The notes: generated from the sequence alone by a model not told the origin. DNA of 64,000 bases from Lepidostoma basale (GCA_022606425.2 JAHDVF020000840.1:3162001-3226000), one strand, 5' to 3'; positions 40,140 to 50,877 are shown, numbered from the stretch's first letter. Numbers and translations: made by a program.

Positions 40140-40860
40140 AGGTTGACATTTTTTTTTCTCACTTATTGTAAGATATTATTCTCTAGTTATTTGTCTTCTC
40201 GAATGCCGTACGTATCATATGGACTCTATCAGTCATCAGCTTTCCACACTTCATCTAGAGTACCACAGGGTTCCAGTTTAGGGCCGCTTCTTTTCACAAT
40301 CTTCATCAATGATATATCCAATGTAATTGAGTCTTCATGATTTCTCTTATTTGCTGATGACTTAAAAAAATTCAGTGAAATTCAGGCCATAGATTGTTTT
40401 ATCTCCCACGATGCAGAACCAACTTGCCAATGGTTATGCTGGTAGGTAGAACAATATCTTTGCTAAATCGTATCACCTGAGTTTGATGTACTTTGTGATA
40501 GTCTGGGTCACCTGAGGGAAGCACTGTTCTTATTATATAATTAATACGAATGAAAACGTCAGTTTTCTAGAAGTTTTATTATATTTTATGGGAATGACAC
40601 GTTTCGCCCTTCTAAGGCATTATCAATGTCCTATTATAATTTAATTATCAAACGTTCTTATTATAATTGTATAATATATTAATTTTATTAATTTTTCATG
40701 TATAATATCTTATGTTTCTCGCTCTTTTTATTATTTTATTATGTTTCACTTATTATTGTGTATCTCCAACTTGTATCCTTAGTGTATGGAAAAATATTTC
40801 TCTAATGCTTAGGATATATAATATTGAAATAAATAAGTGAAATGAAAGATATTGTTTGTT
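40140..40860 (+). mobile_element. Jockey/CR1-like LINE: RT fragment and 3' region
   Basis: 40165-40385 encodes SRVPQGSSLGPLLFTIFIND and, after an in-frame TGA at about 40338, FLLFADDLKKFSEI. These are conserved reverse-transcriptase blocks, and FADD is the catalytic aspartate pair. The sequence then jumps to TGCAGAACCAACTTGCC and the 3' region shared with 22380-22735. A family B element splits it at 40535-40665. It ends in AAATAAATAAGTGAAATGAA. Dead: stop codon and large internal deletion. Confidence 0.85.
40535..40665. repeat. Family B single arm inside a LINE, copy 14
   Basis: ATTAATACGAATGAAAACGT, CAGTTTTCTAGAAGTTTTAT, TTTTATGGGAATGACACGTT, TCGCCCTTCTAAGGCATTAT. On both sides the host reads TTCTTATTATA (40509-40525 and 40658-40668 regions), suggesting an insertion duplication of about 10 bp. 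Confidence 0.75.
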
Positions 40861-41965
40861 TAAGTTTGCGTTTAAATTTAACAATAAAGTTTTTATTTTT
40901 TCTGTAAATACATTTTACTACGTGTTTTTGAAAGTGGCATAACCACCCTACGTATTTGAACGTACGTGATACGTTCACTTTTACTGTACCATTCTGCGCT
41001 ATCCCGTATCACGCACGCGCTTGAGAAAAAGTAATGTACCTAAAATGTACAAACTGTTAGGGATACGCGCGTGTGCCAACAACACTTGGGTACAAGTCTT
41101 CATAAATATGATAGTTTTACAAGGGGCAGGCGAAGTGTGCGGCCGAGTATTTGACGTTTCGTAATTTAAAAAAATAAAATTAATATACAATTAAATGTCA
41201 TTAATAAAAAAAAACTGCTTTTTTTGCACGTTTCTCGGAAAATAACCTGAAGGTAGTAGGGTAAATAAGCTAGTATTCGGGACAGCCATGAGATAGGAAA
41301 AATCACGATTAAAACTAACTAATAATCGGTCCGATTCCAGAAATAATGGACTGCCACACTGCTCTTTTTATAAATTGTACCCAATTATTTAAATTTAGAA
41401 TAATACAAAATAAAAACACATTTAGAATTGTATGTAGGTGCCTACACAGCATAGACTCACGTAAAATCTTGCATACGCGGTGAAAGTGAACCATCTTGAG
41501 GGCGTCTATAAATTTCTAAACGCTGTGTTGCACTTTGGACATTACTTGTAAAAGACATTTACTACACGAAGAGGCATTGTAATAACTGCCGAATGTGTTC
41601 ATCAATGCGAATGGCCAGGTCTGTGTAACACTAATGTTATGCTTCTGTCGCAACGGCAGTAAGCAAGAAAAACAATCATATAAAATAAAATAACGCGCGG
41701 TAGATTTATGGATCTAGAACATTTTTTGCTACAGAGGAGGTACTATATGTATGTATACGTGTTCAGTGAAAGGATTTTAAACTTTTAATGCTATTTAATG
41801 TATTTATATAGCTAGCTTATGTATATATACTTTATATATGGCTTACAAAGTTATTTAACTGATAAACGATGGGAATAATTTAGTATTAAACTCCTTTGCC
41901 AGAAACTCGTATAAAATATACGTAAGGCATCTTTATTGTTTGTTGAACAATGATGTAAAAATCTA
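40861..41965. other. Unassigned stretch with a LINE-A scrap
   Basis: 41315-41372 (AAAACTAACTAATAATCGG, GAAATAATGGACTGCCACAC) is the extreme 3' end of a minus-strand LINE-A1. The rest is unassigned. 41420-41660 is somewhat GC-richer without an open frame. Confidence 0.5.
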
Positions 41966-41969
41966 TACT

Positions 41970-42870
41970 AAAGAATGAATACGAATGAAAACGTCTGTTT
42001 TGTAGAATCATCAACATCAGCCGTCTGTCATCCACTGCTGAATGTAGGCCTCTCCCAAAGCACGCCACCGCCCCCTATCCATTGCCGCTCCCATCCATCC
42101 AGGTCCAGCAATCCTCTTTAGATCGTCGGTCCAGCGGGCGGTACGTCCAAATCTGCGGAACCCTGTACGCGGTCTCCACTCCAGAACCCGTCTACCCCAT
42201 CGGCCGTCGGTTCTCCGACATATATGGCCAGCCCATCGCCACTTCACCCCTCCCATCCTCAGAGCCACCTCAGTCACCTTGGTTTGTTGACGAATAAATT
42301 CGTTTCTAAATCTGTCCCTCAAGGCTATTCCAAGCATGGCTCTTTCCATGGCGCGTTGATCGACCTGGAATCTGTAGACTAGACCTTTCGTCAGTGTCTA
42401 CGTCTCGGCTCCGTACGTCATGACTTGCAAGAAGTGATACAAGACTCTTGTACCACTTCGAGAGCCGACCCATCGACGGTTACTGATTTCGGGATAACAT
42501 GTTCATTATACATGACTTTCGTCTTGTCCAAATTCATCCCGAGACCCACTCGTCTAGATGTAGTATTCAGTTCATTAATCATATCTTCGAGTTCCCCCAC
42601 AGATTCCGCCAGAATGACAATGCCATCTGCAAAGCGAAGATGGGATGTTTTGTAGGTTTTGTAGAAGATTTATTTTAATTTACGGGAATAACGTTTCACG
42701 TTGCTAAATAATGTTTCACTTGCTAAGAAATTATCGAATGTTTTGGTTAAATGTTTTTGGTCAATTTCAAATGCATCATTTGAAAATGCCTTAGCAAAAG
42801 TGTAACATGTTATTCAGATAAAATATTATAAAACGTTTAGAAAACTGATGTTATCGTTCGTTTTAATTAT
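41970..42870. repeat. Family B foldback split by RTE, copy 15
   Basis: The left arm GAATACGAATGAAAACGTCT, GTTTTGTAGAA ends at 42007. The right part, from 42656, reads TTTACGGGAATAACGTTTCA, then the centre CATTTGAAAATGCCTTAGCA, AAAGTGTAACATGTTATTC and the arm AAACGTTTAGAAAACTGATG. Confidence 0.8.
42008..42655 (-). mobile_element. RTE LINE insertion with 11-bp duplication
   Basis: Flanked by GTTTTGTAGAA at 41997-42007 and 42656-42666. The minus strand starts HLRFADGIVILAESVGELED, in which the catalytic FADD has become FADG. It continues MINELNTTSRRVGLGMNLDK and TKVMYNEHVI, and after a shift QRAMERAMLGIALRDRFRN, TKVTEVALRMGGVKWRWAGH, ICRRTDGRWGRRVLEWRPRT and ALGEAYIQQWMTDG, then stop. The 3' end is GCTGATGTTGATGA. 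The block order and RAMERAMLGI, KWRWAGHI..RTDGRWG identify RTE (HmRTE-like). 5'-truncated just upstream of the catalytic motif. Confidence 0.95.
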
Positions 42871-42874
42871 GTGT

Positions 42875-43135
42875 AAAGCGTTCAAAAGTTTTATGAATAA
42901 AATTTTAAAAAGGTCATTTTAATAATTTTGGGATATGAATAGAATTACTAAGTATACATGTATTGTATATGTATACAATTACTAAGTATATATATATGAT
43001 CTGAATGGAAAATGAAATAGAGGAAAACTTGACATAAACAATACAATCAAATTCGAAATATTGAAATACCTGTAGACACCTGAGAGGAATCTAATAATGT
43101 CAGGATAGAGGAGTACAGCGGTTCGTCCTGCTTGT
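42875..43135 (+). mobile_element. LINE-A, heavily degraded
   Basis: TTCAAAAGTTTTATGAATAA, AATTTTAAAAAGGTCATTTT, GATCTGAATGGAAAATGAAA, TAGAGGAAAACTTGACATAA and AATGTCAGGATAGAGGAG still align with LINE-A. An AT-rich direct repeat (ACTAAGTATACATG / TTACTAAGTATATAT) interrupts it. Confidence 0.6.
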
Positions 43136-43189
43136 TAAATTCATAAGTACCTACCTACATCTTATGGTCGTTCCTCTCGCTTATGACAT

Positions 43190-43315
43190 GTTTCGTCTGT
43201 CTAAGCCATTATCAAACATATGATCATTCCTTAGACATGTGAAACATGTCATTTAAACAAAATATAATAAAACTTCTGGAAAACAGAGGTTCGTATTAAT
43301 TATTGGACGAATATT
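43190..43315. repeat. Family B, copy 16
   Basis: TGACATGTTTCGTCTGTCTA, AGCCATTATCAAAC and inverse ATTCCTTAGACATGTGAAAC, ATGTCATTTAAACAAAATAT, AATAAAACTTCTGGAAAACA. GAAACATGTCATT is intact on the right side. Confidence 0.8.
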
Positions 43316-43734
43316 TAGCAATTTTGATTGGAGGCATATTTATTTAACTGACCGCTTAATGTAGGTATAGCAGCGACTACCACGGACACTAGTTAATAAT
43401 AGGTCAATGAGTGTCCTCACTGTTACATTTAAGTATTTTTTCCACAAATGGATATAATTTGACCTCTAATCGCTCCGTATAAAGATGTTTACATGCGATA
43501 TGAATACAGTGTACAGAAGTAATACTGACATCGCATCTTCCAATAAAGACAGATATTATTATACAATACCAAAGTCCAGTCAAACAATCCAAATTGGTAG
43601 TACGACAGATAAATCAACAAATTATTATACTTACTTTCGAGTTCTTCATCTTCTCTACTGCAAAAAAGTCGAGAAATATAATAAATCAGTATAAATATTA
43701 TTTTTTGATCAATGATCTAAAATTCCATAAGGAA

Positions 43735-43802
43735 TAATTTATGCGAATAAAAACGTCTAGAAATTTTATTATATTTTATGTTAATGATATGTTTTTTTTT
43801 CT
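43735..43802. repeat. Family B left arm, copy 17
   Basis: TTTATGCGAATAAAAACGTC, TAGAAATTTTATTATATTTT and ATGTTAATGATATG. It is cut by the SINE that follows. Confidence 0.65.
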
Positions 43803-44015
43803 ATGTACACAACAGGTCGTTTGGACCCAATTACTGTATACAATTTTTATTTTTTTAGCTATTATATTGATTCTCGTGACAAGTGATAGGTAGCCAATTT
43901 ATCGCCATTTTATTGTCACGTGAAATCTACACCAGACCAATGACAGTGTGACAATCACACTGCCATCGTCGGGAATCGAACCCAGGACTGCAAGCTAATA
44001 ACCGCGTATAAATGT
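43803..44015 (-). mobile_element. tRNA-derived SINE, copy 2
   Basis: Plus strand: CAACAGGTCGTTTGGACCC, ATTGATTCTCGTGACAAGTG, CTACACCAGACCAATGACAG, then the complement of box B (CGGGAATCGAACCCAGGAC). The box A end is eroded. Confidence 0.85.
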
Positions 44016-44144
44016 ACGATTATACGGTTTTAAATGCGTCTGCAAATCGGCTCATTTCGTATGTAAATTATAATTTTTATTTTTTTATTATTTTGTCAAA
44101 TAGCTCTTTAAATTATTACAGCGCGAGCCAAATATATATAAAGG

Positions 44145-44590
44145 ATATAGCTATCATATTAATTCTCTTGGCATTTTAAAGGCAGTGGCGGTACTCTCAT
44201 AGAAACCCAGAAGCCCGGCATACGTAAGAAATTTTGAATCAAAACCTCTTCTGGATTACAGAGGTTCAGCTCTTGTGGCTATTCCTCTTACGTTTGATGG
44301 GAACATTGTTGGAAAGTGATTTGGTGGGTTGATAGTTTAAGCGGGGGAATGATTACTCAGCTTTGGGTGTTTTGATTCAAAATTTCTTACGCAAGCCCGG
44401 CTTCTGGGCCTCTATGAGAGTACCGCCACTGGTTATAGGTAGCTAATCTATCGCCATTATATTGTCACGTGATTTCTGCACCAGACCAAAGACAGTGTGA
44501 CAATCAGACTGCCATTGCCGGGAATCGAACTTGAGACCTTCGCGGTTGCAGTCAAAGCACTAACCACTCGGCTACGAAGGTCGTAAAATA
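44145..44590 (-). mobile_element. tRNA-derived SINE, copy 3, split by MITE
   Basis: 44145-44182 (ATTAATTCTCTTGGC) and 44432-44590 (GGTAGCTAATCTATCGCC, GCACCAGACCAAAGACAG, GGGAATCGAACTTGAGACC, ACCACTCGGCTACGAAGGTC) form one SINE. The complement of box A is well kept at the right end. Confidence 0.85.
44183..44431. mobile_element. hAT-like MITE, 249 bp
   Basis: Ends CAGTGGCGGTACTCTCATAG and CTATGAGAGTACCGCCACTG are exact complements, and the inner arms (AGAAGCCCGGC, TACGTAAGAAATTTTGAATC) extend the inverted repeat. Flanks TTTAAAGG (44175-44182) and GTTATAGG (44432-44439) agree at six of eight positions, an eroded 8-bp target duplication. The CAGTGGCGG terminus and 8-bp duplication fit the hAT superfamily. 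No coding capacity. Confidence 0.85.
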
Positions 44591-44676
44591 CTTCTAGCCT
44601 TAAAATAATATTATAAAGTATTATTTTTTAAGTTTTATAAATACGTAGAATCGTTAATCGAGTGGAATTAAGTATA

Positions 44677-45741
44677 TAGGGTGTTCCAAAATTAAAGCAA
44701 GATTTGAATTAAATAGAAAACACATTTTTTAGTCTTTAGATTCTTATTTTTTTTATTGAATCATAAAGTACATAGTATAGGGTTATTTATAAAATAACAC
44801 ATCGAGCAAATGCCCTCCACGGCTTTGCCGGCACATACGCACTCTTTTGTCGAAAAATTTCATGACCATTTTGCCATAAATGTGGCTGAATTTCGTTAAT
44901 GCAGCGTTTAATTTCCTCCTGTAATGCATGTATGGTTGTGGGCTTGTTGACATAGACCTTTGATTTCAAATAACCCTATAAAAAGAAAGCAAATGGTGTT
45001 AAATCACAAGATCTAGGGAGCCAATTCTGATCACCGAAACGAGAGAGTACAGACAAAAGGACCAACACACTCACACACTGCTTCGGCTACATTTGTACGG
45101 CTTGTTTTTGGAAGACCAGTGCGTTTAGCGTCTCCAACTGATCCAGTCTCCCTGAATTTTTCAATCAAACTCTTTACAGTTGACATTACGATCATATTTT
45201 GTATGAAATTTTCGATCTGCGGCCACCAAAATTTAACTTTTTTTTAGATATTGTTCAATTATGAATACAAGTTGTTGTATTGTGTAATACTCCATTTTTA
45301 CTAACCCTATACATGCTTCAAATATTATGTTGACGGATAGTCAACATAACATTGGGTGTTTGAAAGTGTTCGTGAGAGCGTGGATTAATGCATTTGCCGA
45401 GGCCGACACTTAGCCGGCCTCCACGTATATAAGGATGCTGGGGCTGCTGCTTCTGGATAGAGGGGTTTCTACGGTTGTCTATCCCACCGGAATTCACCGT
45501 AATTTGTGCTGTTTCTTGCCCTCTGAGGGTATATGTTTATTTATTCAATAAACAGGGAGTGTACGAGCGAGGCTGATAAAAGAGCGCCGCTACGCCCTAT
45601 AACAGCCTCGGGTATGTGGCGGGAACTTCTATGTTAACCCTATACTGTCACTACCAAATTGTTTTTTTTTTCGTTGTTGCCAAGAATTTACTGCACAAAA
45701 GGCGGCAAATTCAAATCTTGCTTTGATTTTGGGACATCCTA
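44677..45741 (-). mobile_element. Tc1/mariner-like element, internally deleted
   Basis: TIRs start TAGGGTGTTCCAAAATTAAA on the left and, inverted, TAGGATGTCCCAAAATCAAA on the right, extending over about 35 bases with few mismatches and flanked by TA. The minus strand starts MEYYTIQQLVFIIEQYLKKS near 45296. After a large deletion it picks up at DQNWLPRSCDLTPFAFFL, which includes the last catalytic aspartate, and ends KSKVYVNKPTTIHALQEEIK, RCINEIQPHLWQN and frame-shifted C-terminus near 44790. The first two catalytic aspartates are gone. An LTR-like insert sits between the start codon and the right TIR. Confidence 0.8.
45313..45634 (+). mobile_element. LTR-like insertion
   Basis: 322 bases flanked by TAACCCTATAC at 45302-45312 and 45635-45645. 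It is GC-richer than the surroundings and holds TATATAAGG (a TATA-box-like site) near 45426 and AATAAA near 45549, an order expected of a solo LTR. Part of it (GAGCGAGGCTGATAAAAGAG, CCTATAACAGCCTCGG) recurs inverted at 46487-46560 and 46152-46193. The ends are not TG...CA and 11 bp is long for an LTR duplication, so the class is uncertain. Confidence 0.5.
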
Positions 45742-46151
45742 TATAACAAATACTTATTATTAGAAGTAGTACGCGCGTGCTTCAGATGAAAGTGACGGTT
45801 AATGAGTCTTTATCATTGAGTGATATGCATAATTAAATAATAATATTGATAACTTCAGTGCAAATAAACGAATGTCAACAACCTATACATACTCGGATGC
45901 ACGCGAGAAAACACAAATGTGTGTTTTTATAACTGTGTAGTATTCGGTGGACTTTGTAGTGTTTGGATTCAGTGAAGTATATTGAAAGTAAAACTACATG
46001 CTTCAAATATTATCTTTACCGATTTTAACGCCCAAATTACCCAAAGTACGTGATACAAATAGATTAAAACTAACCTATAAATCTGTTGTACTCGTATTTT
46101 AATATCTATTATATAAATAATGAAAAATTATATTATGGCTTGAACATAAGA

Positions 46152-46193
46152 CATAGAAGATTCCCACCGCTTACCCGAAGCTGTTATAGACAG
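46152..46193 (-). repeat. Fragment of the 45.4-kb LTR-like repeat
   Basis: GACATAGAAGATTCCCACCG and CTTACCCGAAGCTGTTATAG match the complement of the end of the insert at 45600-45632. Confidence 0.55.
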
Positions 46194-46214
46194 TTATTTA
46201 CAGATAAGGAGGGA

Positions 46215-46460
46215 TGGGTGCACACTTACCCATTTCTTCAGACTTATCAGGGGATTCTTTGAGAATTCCGTCATCTTGGAGGCTATCCATCTTTATGTTA
46301 GGCTATCCATCTTTATGGTTATCTTCGACAGCATTGGTTTGCAGCAAAGTCTTCAGTCTCGTCTTCCACTGCTCGTGGTCTTCTGCTGCCCTCTTCAGCT
46401 CAACATATGAGACGCAGTTCTAGTCCTCGCACACCCTTTTCAGATATTCCGGTGTTTTTT
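46215..46460 (-). mobile_element. BovB-like LINE (group F2) 3' end
   Basis: The minus strand reads PEYLKRVCED, an in-frame stop, then NCVSYVELKRAAEDHEQWKT and RLKTLLQTNAVEDNHKDG. The YLx..x.D..C.SY.ELKRAA.D...W. pattern equals that at 24040-24180. A GGCTATCCATCTTTATG unit is duplicated in tandem at about 46281-46318. Confidence 0.75.
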
Positions 46461-46484
46461 TTATTATCATAAACAACATAGAAG

Positions 46485-46640
46485 AGGTTCCCAACACATC
46501 ATCGAGGCTGTTATAGGACGCAGCGGCGCCTTTTCGTCAGCCTCGCTCAAGCACTTCCCAGGCCTGTTCCCCATCCATCCGGGACTTACATTTAATATTT
46601 TTTAGCAATCGCAAGGGGGTACCAGGCCGCATTTAATTTA
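46485..46640 (-). repeat. Second copy of the LTR-like repeat
   Basis: ACATAGAAGAGGTTCCCAAC, GAGGCTGTTATAGGACGCAG and GTCAGCCTCGCTCAAGC are the complement of 45560-45632. Confidence 0.65.
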
Positions 46641-46794
46641 ATATTTTCTTCCCCTTGTATGTATGTCCCGCACTTACACATGTAAACTTACAGTATATTC
46701 TTATAGCTAACATTTAGTAACTTGGGTGTCACAATGAAGACAAAGCGCTTCTTTGAACAAATATCCACATTTAGCAGCATACCAATTCTATACA

Positions 46795-47005
46795 ATAGGT
46801 CGTTTGAACCCAATTACTGTGTACAATTTGTTTTTAGATATTATAATATATTGATTCTAATGACATATGATAGGGATTATAGTTAATCTATCGCCATTTT
46901 ATTGGCACGTTAATTCTTCACCAGACCAAAGACAGTGTGAAGATCACAATGTCGTCACCTACATCGAACTCGGGACCTTCGGTATGGTAGCGGAGCTCTT
47001 ACACT
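46795..47005 (-). mobile_element. tRNA-derived SINE, copy 4
   Basis: Plus strand: ATAGGTCGTTTGAACCCAAT, ATTGATTCTAATGACATATG, ATCTATCGCCATTTTATTGG, TTCACCAGACCAAAGACAG, then a weakened box B complement (ACATCGAACTCGGGACC). Confidence 0.85.
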
Positions 47006-47680
47006 TTTTCAAGAAACAATAAAAGAAATTGACATCTTCGTAATTGCAGTCAACGCAAGAAGAGACAACATTTTAATAAGCATTATGCTAGAATATAATT
47101 GCTATGAATTAAAATGTTCAATTGTCCGCAGAGTTTTCTCAAAATGACTGTCCAAGGAAACAAGTCCGTTGTATAATAAGCTGCCACGCTCGCAGTCGTA
47201 AAACAAACTCCATTTTAGTAATGCTCATTAACCATTTAGATCATTCGGTATAAATAAAACAAAAAATCTCGGTTCTCAGCAAATTTTGTGTATTTGAATA
47301 AGCCGTGTCTCGGTGATTTGGGTCTGAGATAAAGAGAAAGATTTGACCTACTACTGTTAACATTATAATATATTCTAAATCTAATACTGTATTAACTTTT
47401 TCTACATTCACCTTCACTAAGTGTTAAAAATCCGCATTGAAATTATATTAAAATACGTTTTATTTACTCAACATTTGTTTTATGTTAAAATAAACACGTT
47501 TGAGATTTCCTATAGCCTTATTACTTCAATCTTGAGATCTTTTAACTCCAGAAGTATGGTATGTTAACATTATATTTCCAAGGATCTTGGATATGTCTGT
47601 AACTCCCAATACTGTCCGGATACTGATAGAAAGAATAAGGAAGATGTCATCTGGAAAGAATTGGGATTTACAAGAAGCCT
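47006..47680. other. Unassigned AT-rich stretch
   Basis: Nothing recognisable. Confidence 0.4.
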
Positions 47681-47689
47681 AAAGGGAAA

Positions 47690-47997
47690 AAAATGATCAC
47701 TGAGATGATTTAGACATAAAGAACGAATGGATGAGGGAAAAATGGTTAAAAAGTTGTATACTAGCAGTGTAACTGAAGAAAGAAACCGTAGAAGATCGAG
47801 AAGGGCATGGCATGACCAAATTAATACATTATTAAAAGATGGCCATATTCGAAGTCCGAAAAATTAATGAGCATACATATTATGATGAATGAATGAAGAG
47901 AATCTCTAAAGGTATGTCGGAACATAGCAGTATGACAGTCCATCTTCTCCGATTACGCTTCAGGGAAATGGCATGATGGTTAGTTAGTTAGTAAGTT
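47690..47997 (+). mobile_element. LINE-A3 3' end with TTAG tail, diverged
   Basis: AAATGATCACTGAGATGATT, ERMDEGKMVKKLYTSSVTEE-like, RAWHDQINTLLKDGHIRSPK, CMNEENL-like and CATCTTCTCCGATTACGC. The tail GCATGATGGTTAGTTAGTTA shows A3 uses TTAG. Confidence 0.8.
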
Positions 47998-48004
47998 CCT
48001 CATA

Positions 48005-48055
48005 TCTTCTTGGACGAAGATGGATTACAATAATCTCCGAAACGTCGCGTCGGTT
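48005..48055 (+). repeat. Ribozyme-like remnant
   Basis: TTGGACGAAGATGG, ATTACAATAAT, CTCCGAAACGTCGCG resembles CTGAAGATGG..., CCGAAAC...GTC. The core is broken and no loop lies between GAAAC and GTC. Probably a decayed member of the same class. Confidence 0.35.
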
Positions 48056-48417
48056 ACGAAGCATGGACATACCCAATTGGTTAAAAATGTATACGAGTAT
48101 ACCTTCTGCTTCGATGGTCCTACAGCCCATATCGAGACTTAGCCTCCATTATTCTTCGCCTCCAACTCCTCCTCTCCAATCTGACACTCGTAACAAGTTC
48201 GCCCCATTCTCCCAATTTCATCCTCCCATCGCAGCCTTGATCGTCCAATACGATACGAGTACGTAAAAAAATAAAAAGTTAAATCTTATCAACAAAGTAG
48301 ATTGAAGTCTTGTAAAGCACGTCTAAAGATACGTAATCGTATTGTTAAAAAAATTAATATCGCCATGACGAAGCTTGGGTACAAGAGAAATTGGTTGGCG
48401 TCAAGTATACTATTATT

Positions 48418-48600
48418 TTTCTTCTTCTTCCTTGTTGTAGACCTATGTGGTCTGTTCTCCAGAATGTTGCTCCTCCTGTGAGGTAGACTCCCAGCTGTCC
48501 TTCCATCTTTCAGGAGGTCTTCCACGAGGACGAGTCCCGTGAGGCTCTTCCACCAGTACCAGCCCCTTCTTCGCTGTCTGCTCTACAATTACTATTCCGT
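48418..48600 (-). mobile_element. LINE-C 3' end
   Basis: The minus strand reads KKGLVLVEEPHGTRPRGRPP, with ERWKDSWESTSQEEQHSGEQ in shifted frames and TT.VYNKEEEE as GGAAGAAGAAG. About 60 bp corresponding to RMDTTRLPYIALHN is deleted near 48548. Confidence 0.75.
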
Positions 48601-49089
48601 GGTTAATATTATATACTCGTACAAAGAGTTGATTTTATTTTATATATTTATTAATTTAAAATAATAGAATAATATTTAAAATGTTTTTCACTACAAAAAT
48701 AATGAGGTTAACATCTCGTATACTATAATCCATAATCTAATCAGCTAAGTATATAAAAATTAGGTTTGGTTCAGAACAAATTGTGATAATTTTGTTATTA
48801 TTTATTTAGCGTGTATCAATAAGTGATGCTGTATTGATGCTTGGTGAACTCCGCGCTAATTACGTTCGAATGTAAATCACGGCTGTATCTGAACATTTGA
48901 CCCAGTTCTCTGTCTCCATGCTCCATACAGCAGGTATGATTGCCGGCTACTCCTATGCGTAGTGGATTGCCTTCAAGCTGGTGTAAGGATAATATGTTTT
49001 GCCGTACGGCCAGCGCTTACTTTGTGACATACCGGTCCATTGACAACTGTATTAACCCCTTCTACGTCAAATTAATTCTGCTCAGTATG

Positions 49090-49380
49090 TATTCTGCTCA
49101 ATATAGTGTCAAAAATAAAGACGCTCAGAAACATAAATGTCAAGATCTACTTGATAGAATTAGGAACTCAAGGTTAAGGGAAATATGCGAGGTTGAGGAT
49201 GTCGTTAGGTGGAAGAGGCAAGGAAGAACATACTAGTATGCACACATAAGAAGAATGGATACATTCAGACTCCCTCTCATTGTATTGCATAGCCAACCCC
49301 CAGGTAGACAATCCCCAAGCAGATCACCAAAGAGATGAATCGACAGCTGGGAGTCTACCTCACAGGCAGTGGCGGTAGAG
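49090..49380 (+). mobile_element. LINE-C-related tail, second type
   Basis: Reads QDLLDRIRNSRLREICEVED, VVRWKRQGRTY, stop, then IRRMDTFRLPLIVLHSQPPG, RQSPSRSPKR and IDSWEST. Blocks match LINE-C with different residues, and the facing piece at 49440-49750 is a third variant. It ends in GGCAGTGGCGGTAGAGTTCA, which shares its first bases with the hAT-like MITE terminus. Confidence 0.75.
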
Positions 49381-49439
49381 TTCATTCACAAATTGAAGAT
49401 CTCAGGATAGTTATGTATGTGTGATGGGTAATGTATGCT

Positions 49440-49750
49440 TAATTCTTGTTCTTCTTCTTCTTCTTCTCCTTATAGACATTTGGTCTGTTCCTGAAATCAG
49501 GCTGGTCTCTCTTGGGAGGTTGACTCCCAACTATCTCTCCATCTCTTCGGCGGTCTTCCGGGGGGACGGCAGCCGACAGGAGTCTGATGCGCCACAGCGT
49601 GTGGGATTCTGGTTGGATCTTCTGCGTTGTCTGCCCCATCTCACGACATCCTCCACCTTGCAGATCTTGCGGATAGCCGTGTTCCTCGCCCTATCTCGAA
49701 TAGTCCTTCCTGCTATCATCCTCAGCGTCCTCATCTCTGCCACCCGTACA
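49440..49750 (-). mobile_element. LINE-C-related 3' end
   Basis: Minus strand: MAEMRTLRMIAGRTIRDRAR, NTAIRKICKVEDVVRWGRQR, then RRSNQNPTRCGASDSCRLPS, PRKTAEEMERWLGVNLPRET and SLISGTDQMS, closing in GAAGAAGAAGAAGAAC. MRTLRMIAG.T..DRARN is the usual start of this tail. It faces the plus-strand copy at 49090-49380. Confidence 0.8.
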
Positions 49751-50395
49751 TTAGCCTTCGTTCTTGTATTATCCGCTCTGGTCCCTATGGTATATGTCAG
49801 TATAGGCCTTACTGTCAGTTCTATGCTTAACTCCTTCTACGATATGCTGTGTCACCAGCAGTATGAGAGTGGTTATTATTATTTCAGGAACTTATGAATA
49901 CATCCCTGATCTGATTTATCATTACGTACACATATATTGCCAGTATAAAGCAAATGCAAAAAAATACATACTGTAAATGCATTTAAAAATACTTACAATG
50001 TGCATATTCCTGCACATAGGCGTTTAAAGGGTTAAGTGTATTAAAATTATATCAAATAAATCTCGCGATGAGTGGTGTCGAGTCGGTTCGTATGCCAAAT
50101 CAATTGAGCGTAACAAGATGGCGGGCTTAAATACAGAATTGACACATTACACCTTGTATAGGTCATTTTTAAATTGATAATGCTCATTTGCATATTTCCC
50201 TGATATATTTCCATAGGACTTCCTCGATTTCATAACAGATTGCTATTGATTCTTGTCACCACGCGTGTAAATAATCGTTATAGTAATTGCATTTGTCACT
50301 ATATTGACTCATTGTTGCCAGCGATGAAATTGGACGAAAAGATACCTTAGATACCATAGAAAAAATATTAAGTACAACGTATAACTAACTAAAAC
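49751..50395. other. Unassigned stretch
   Basis: 49751-49880 may be a further LINE-C part (the plus-strand frame is open to 49897 only as an antisense shadow). The remainder holds nothing recognisable. Confidence 0.4.
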
Positions 50396-50397
50396 TA

Positions 50398-50875
50398 ACT
50401 AACTAACCATCACGCCATTTCCCCGGAGGGGTAGGCAGAGAGGATGGATCGCCACACTGGCCTGTCCTGTCACACCTCTCGGGCTTCCTCCACATTCATA
50501 CATCGCACCATGCACGCACGTCGATTATTCCGACTTCGAATGTGGCCGCCTTTTAGTAATTGGTTAATTTGGTCATGCCATGTTTTCCTCGGTCGTCCTC
50601 GGCTTCTTTTCCCACTCACACTGCTTGTGAACAACTTTTTAACCATTCTACTCTCATCCATTCGTTCCATATGTCCGAACCATCTCAGGGATCCTTTTTT
50701 TATTTTATTCATGATGCAGTCATCTGTCTTACATTTCTTTCTTATTTCATCGTTCGGTATTCTATCATACAACGTTTTCCCGCACATTCTTCTTAGTGAT
50801 CTCATTTCTACGGCGTTTATCCTGCTTTCATCCTTCTTTTGCCAGCTCCAAGCTTCACTTCCATACATATAACAT
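50398..50875 (-). mobile_element. LINE-A3, longest open copy
   Basis: The minus strand is open from 50868 to 50470: MYGSEAWSWQKKDESRINAV, EMRSLRRMCGKTLYDRIPND, EIRKKCKTDDCIMNKIKKGS, LRWFGHMERMDESRMVKKLF, TSSVSGKRSRGRPRKTWHDQ, INQLLKGGHIRSRNNRRACM and VRCMNVEEAREV. A frameshift precedes the SILSAYPS-like end and the TTAG tail (ACTAACTAACTAACC). Best A3 reference in the window. Confidence 0.95.
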
Positions 50876-50877
50876 GA

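Noticed and set aside
45313..45634. A confidently bounded solo LTR
   Set aside because: Ends are not TG...CA and the 11-bp duplication is longer than usual for LTR elements. Kept only as LTR-like.
48005..48055. A functional hammerhead at ACGAAGATGG
   Set aside because: Two core bases differ and there is no loop between GAAAC and GTC.
49421..49897. A 158-codon plus-strand frame with many hydrophobic residues as a membrane protein
   Set aside because: It is antisense to a LINE-C tail, whose R- and K-rich codons read as leucine-rich sequence on the other strand.
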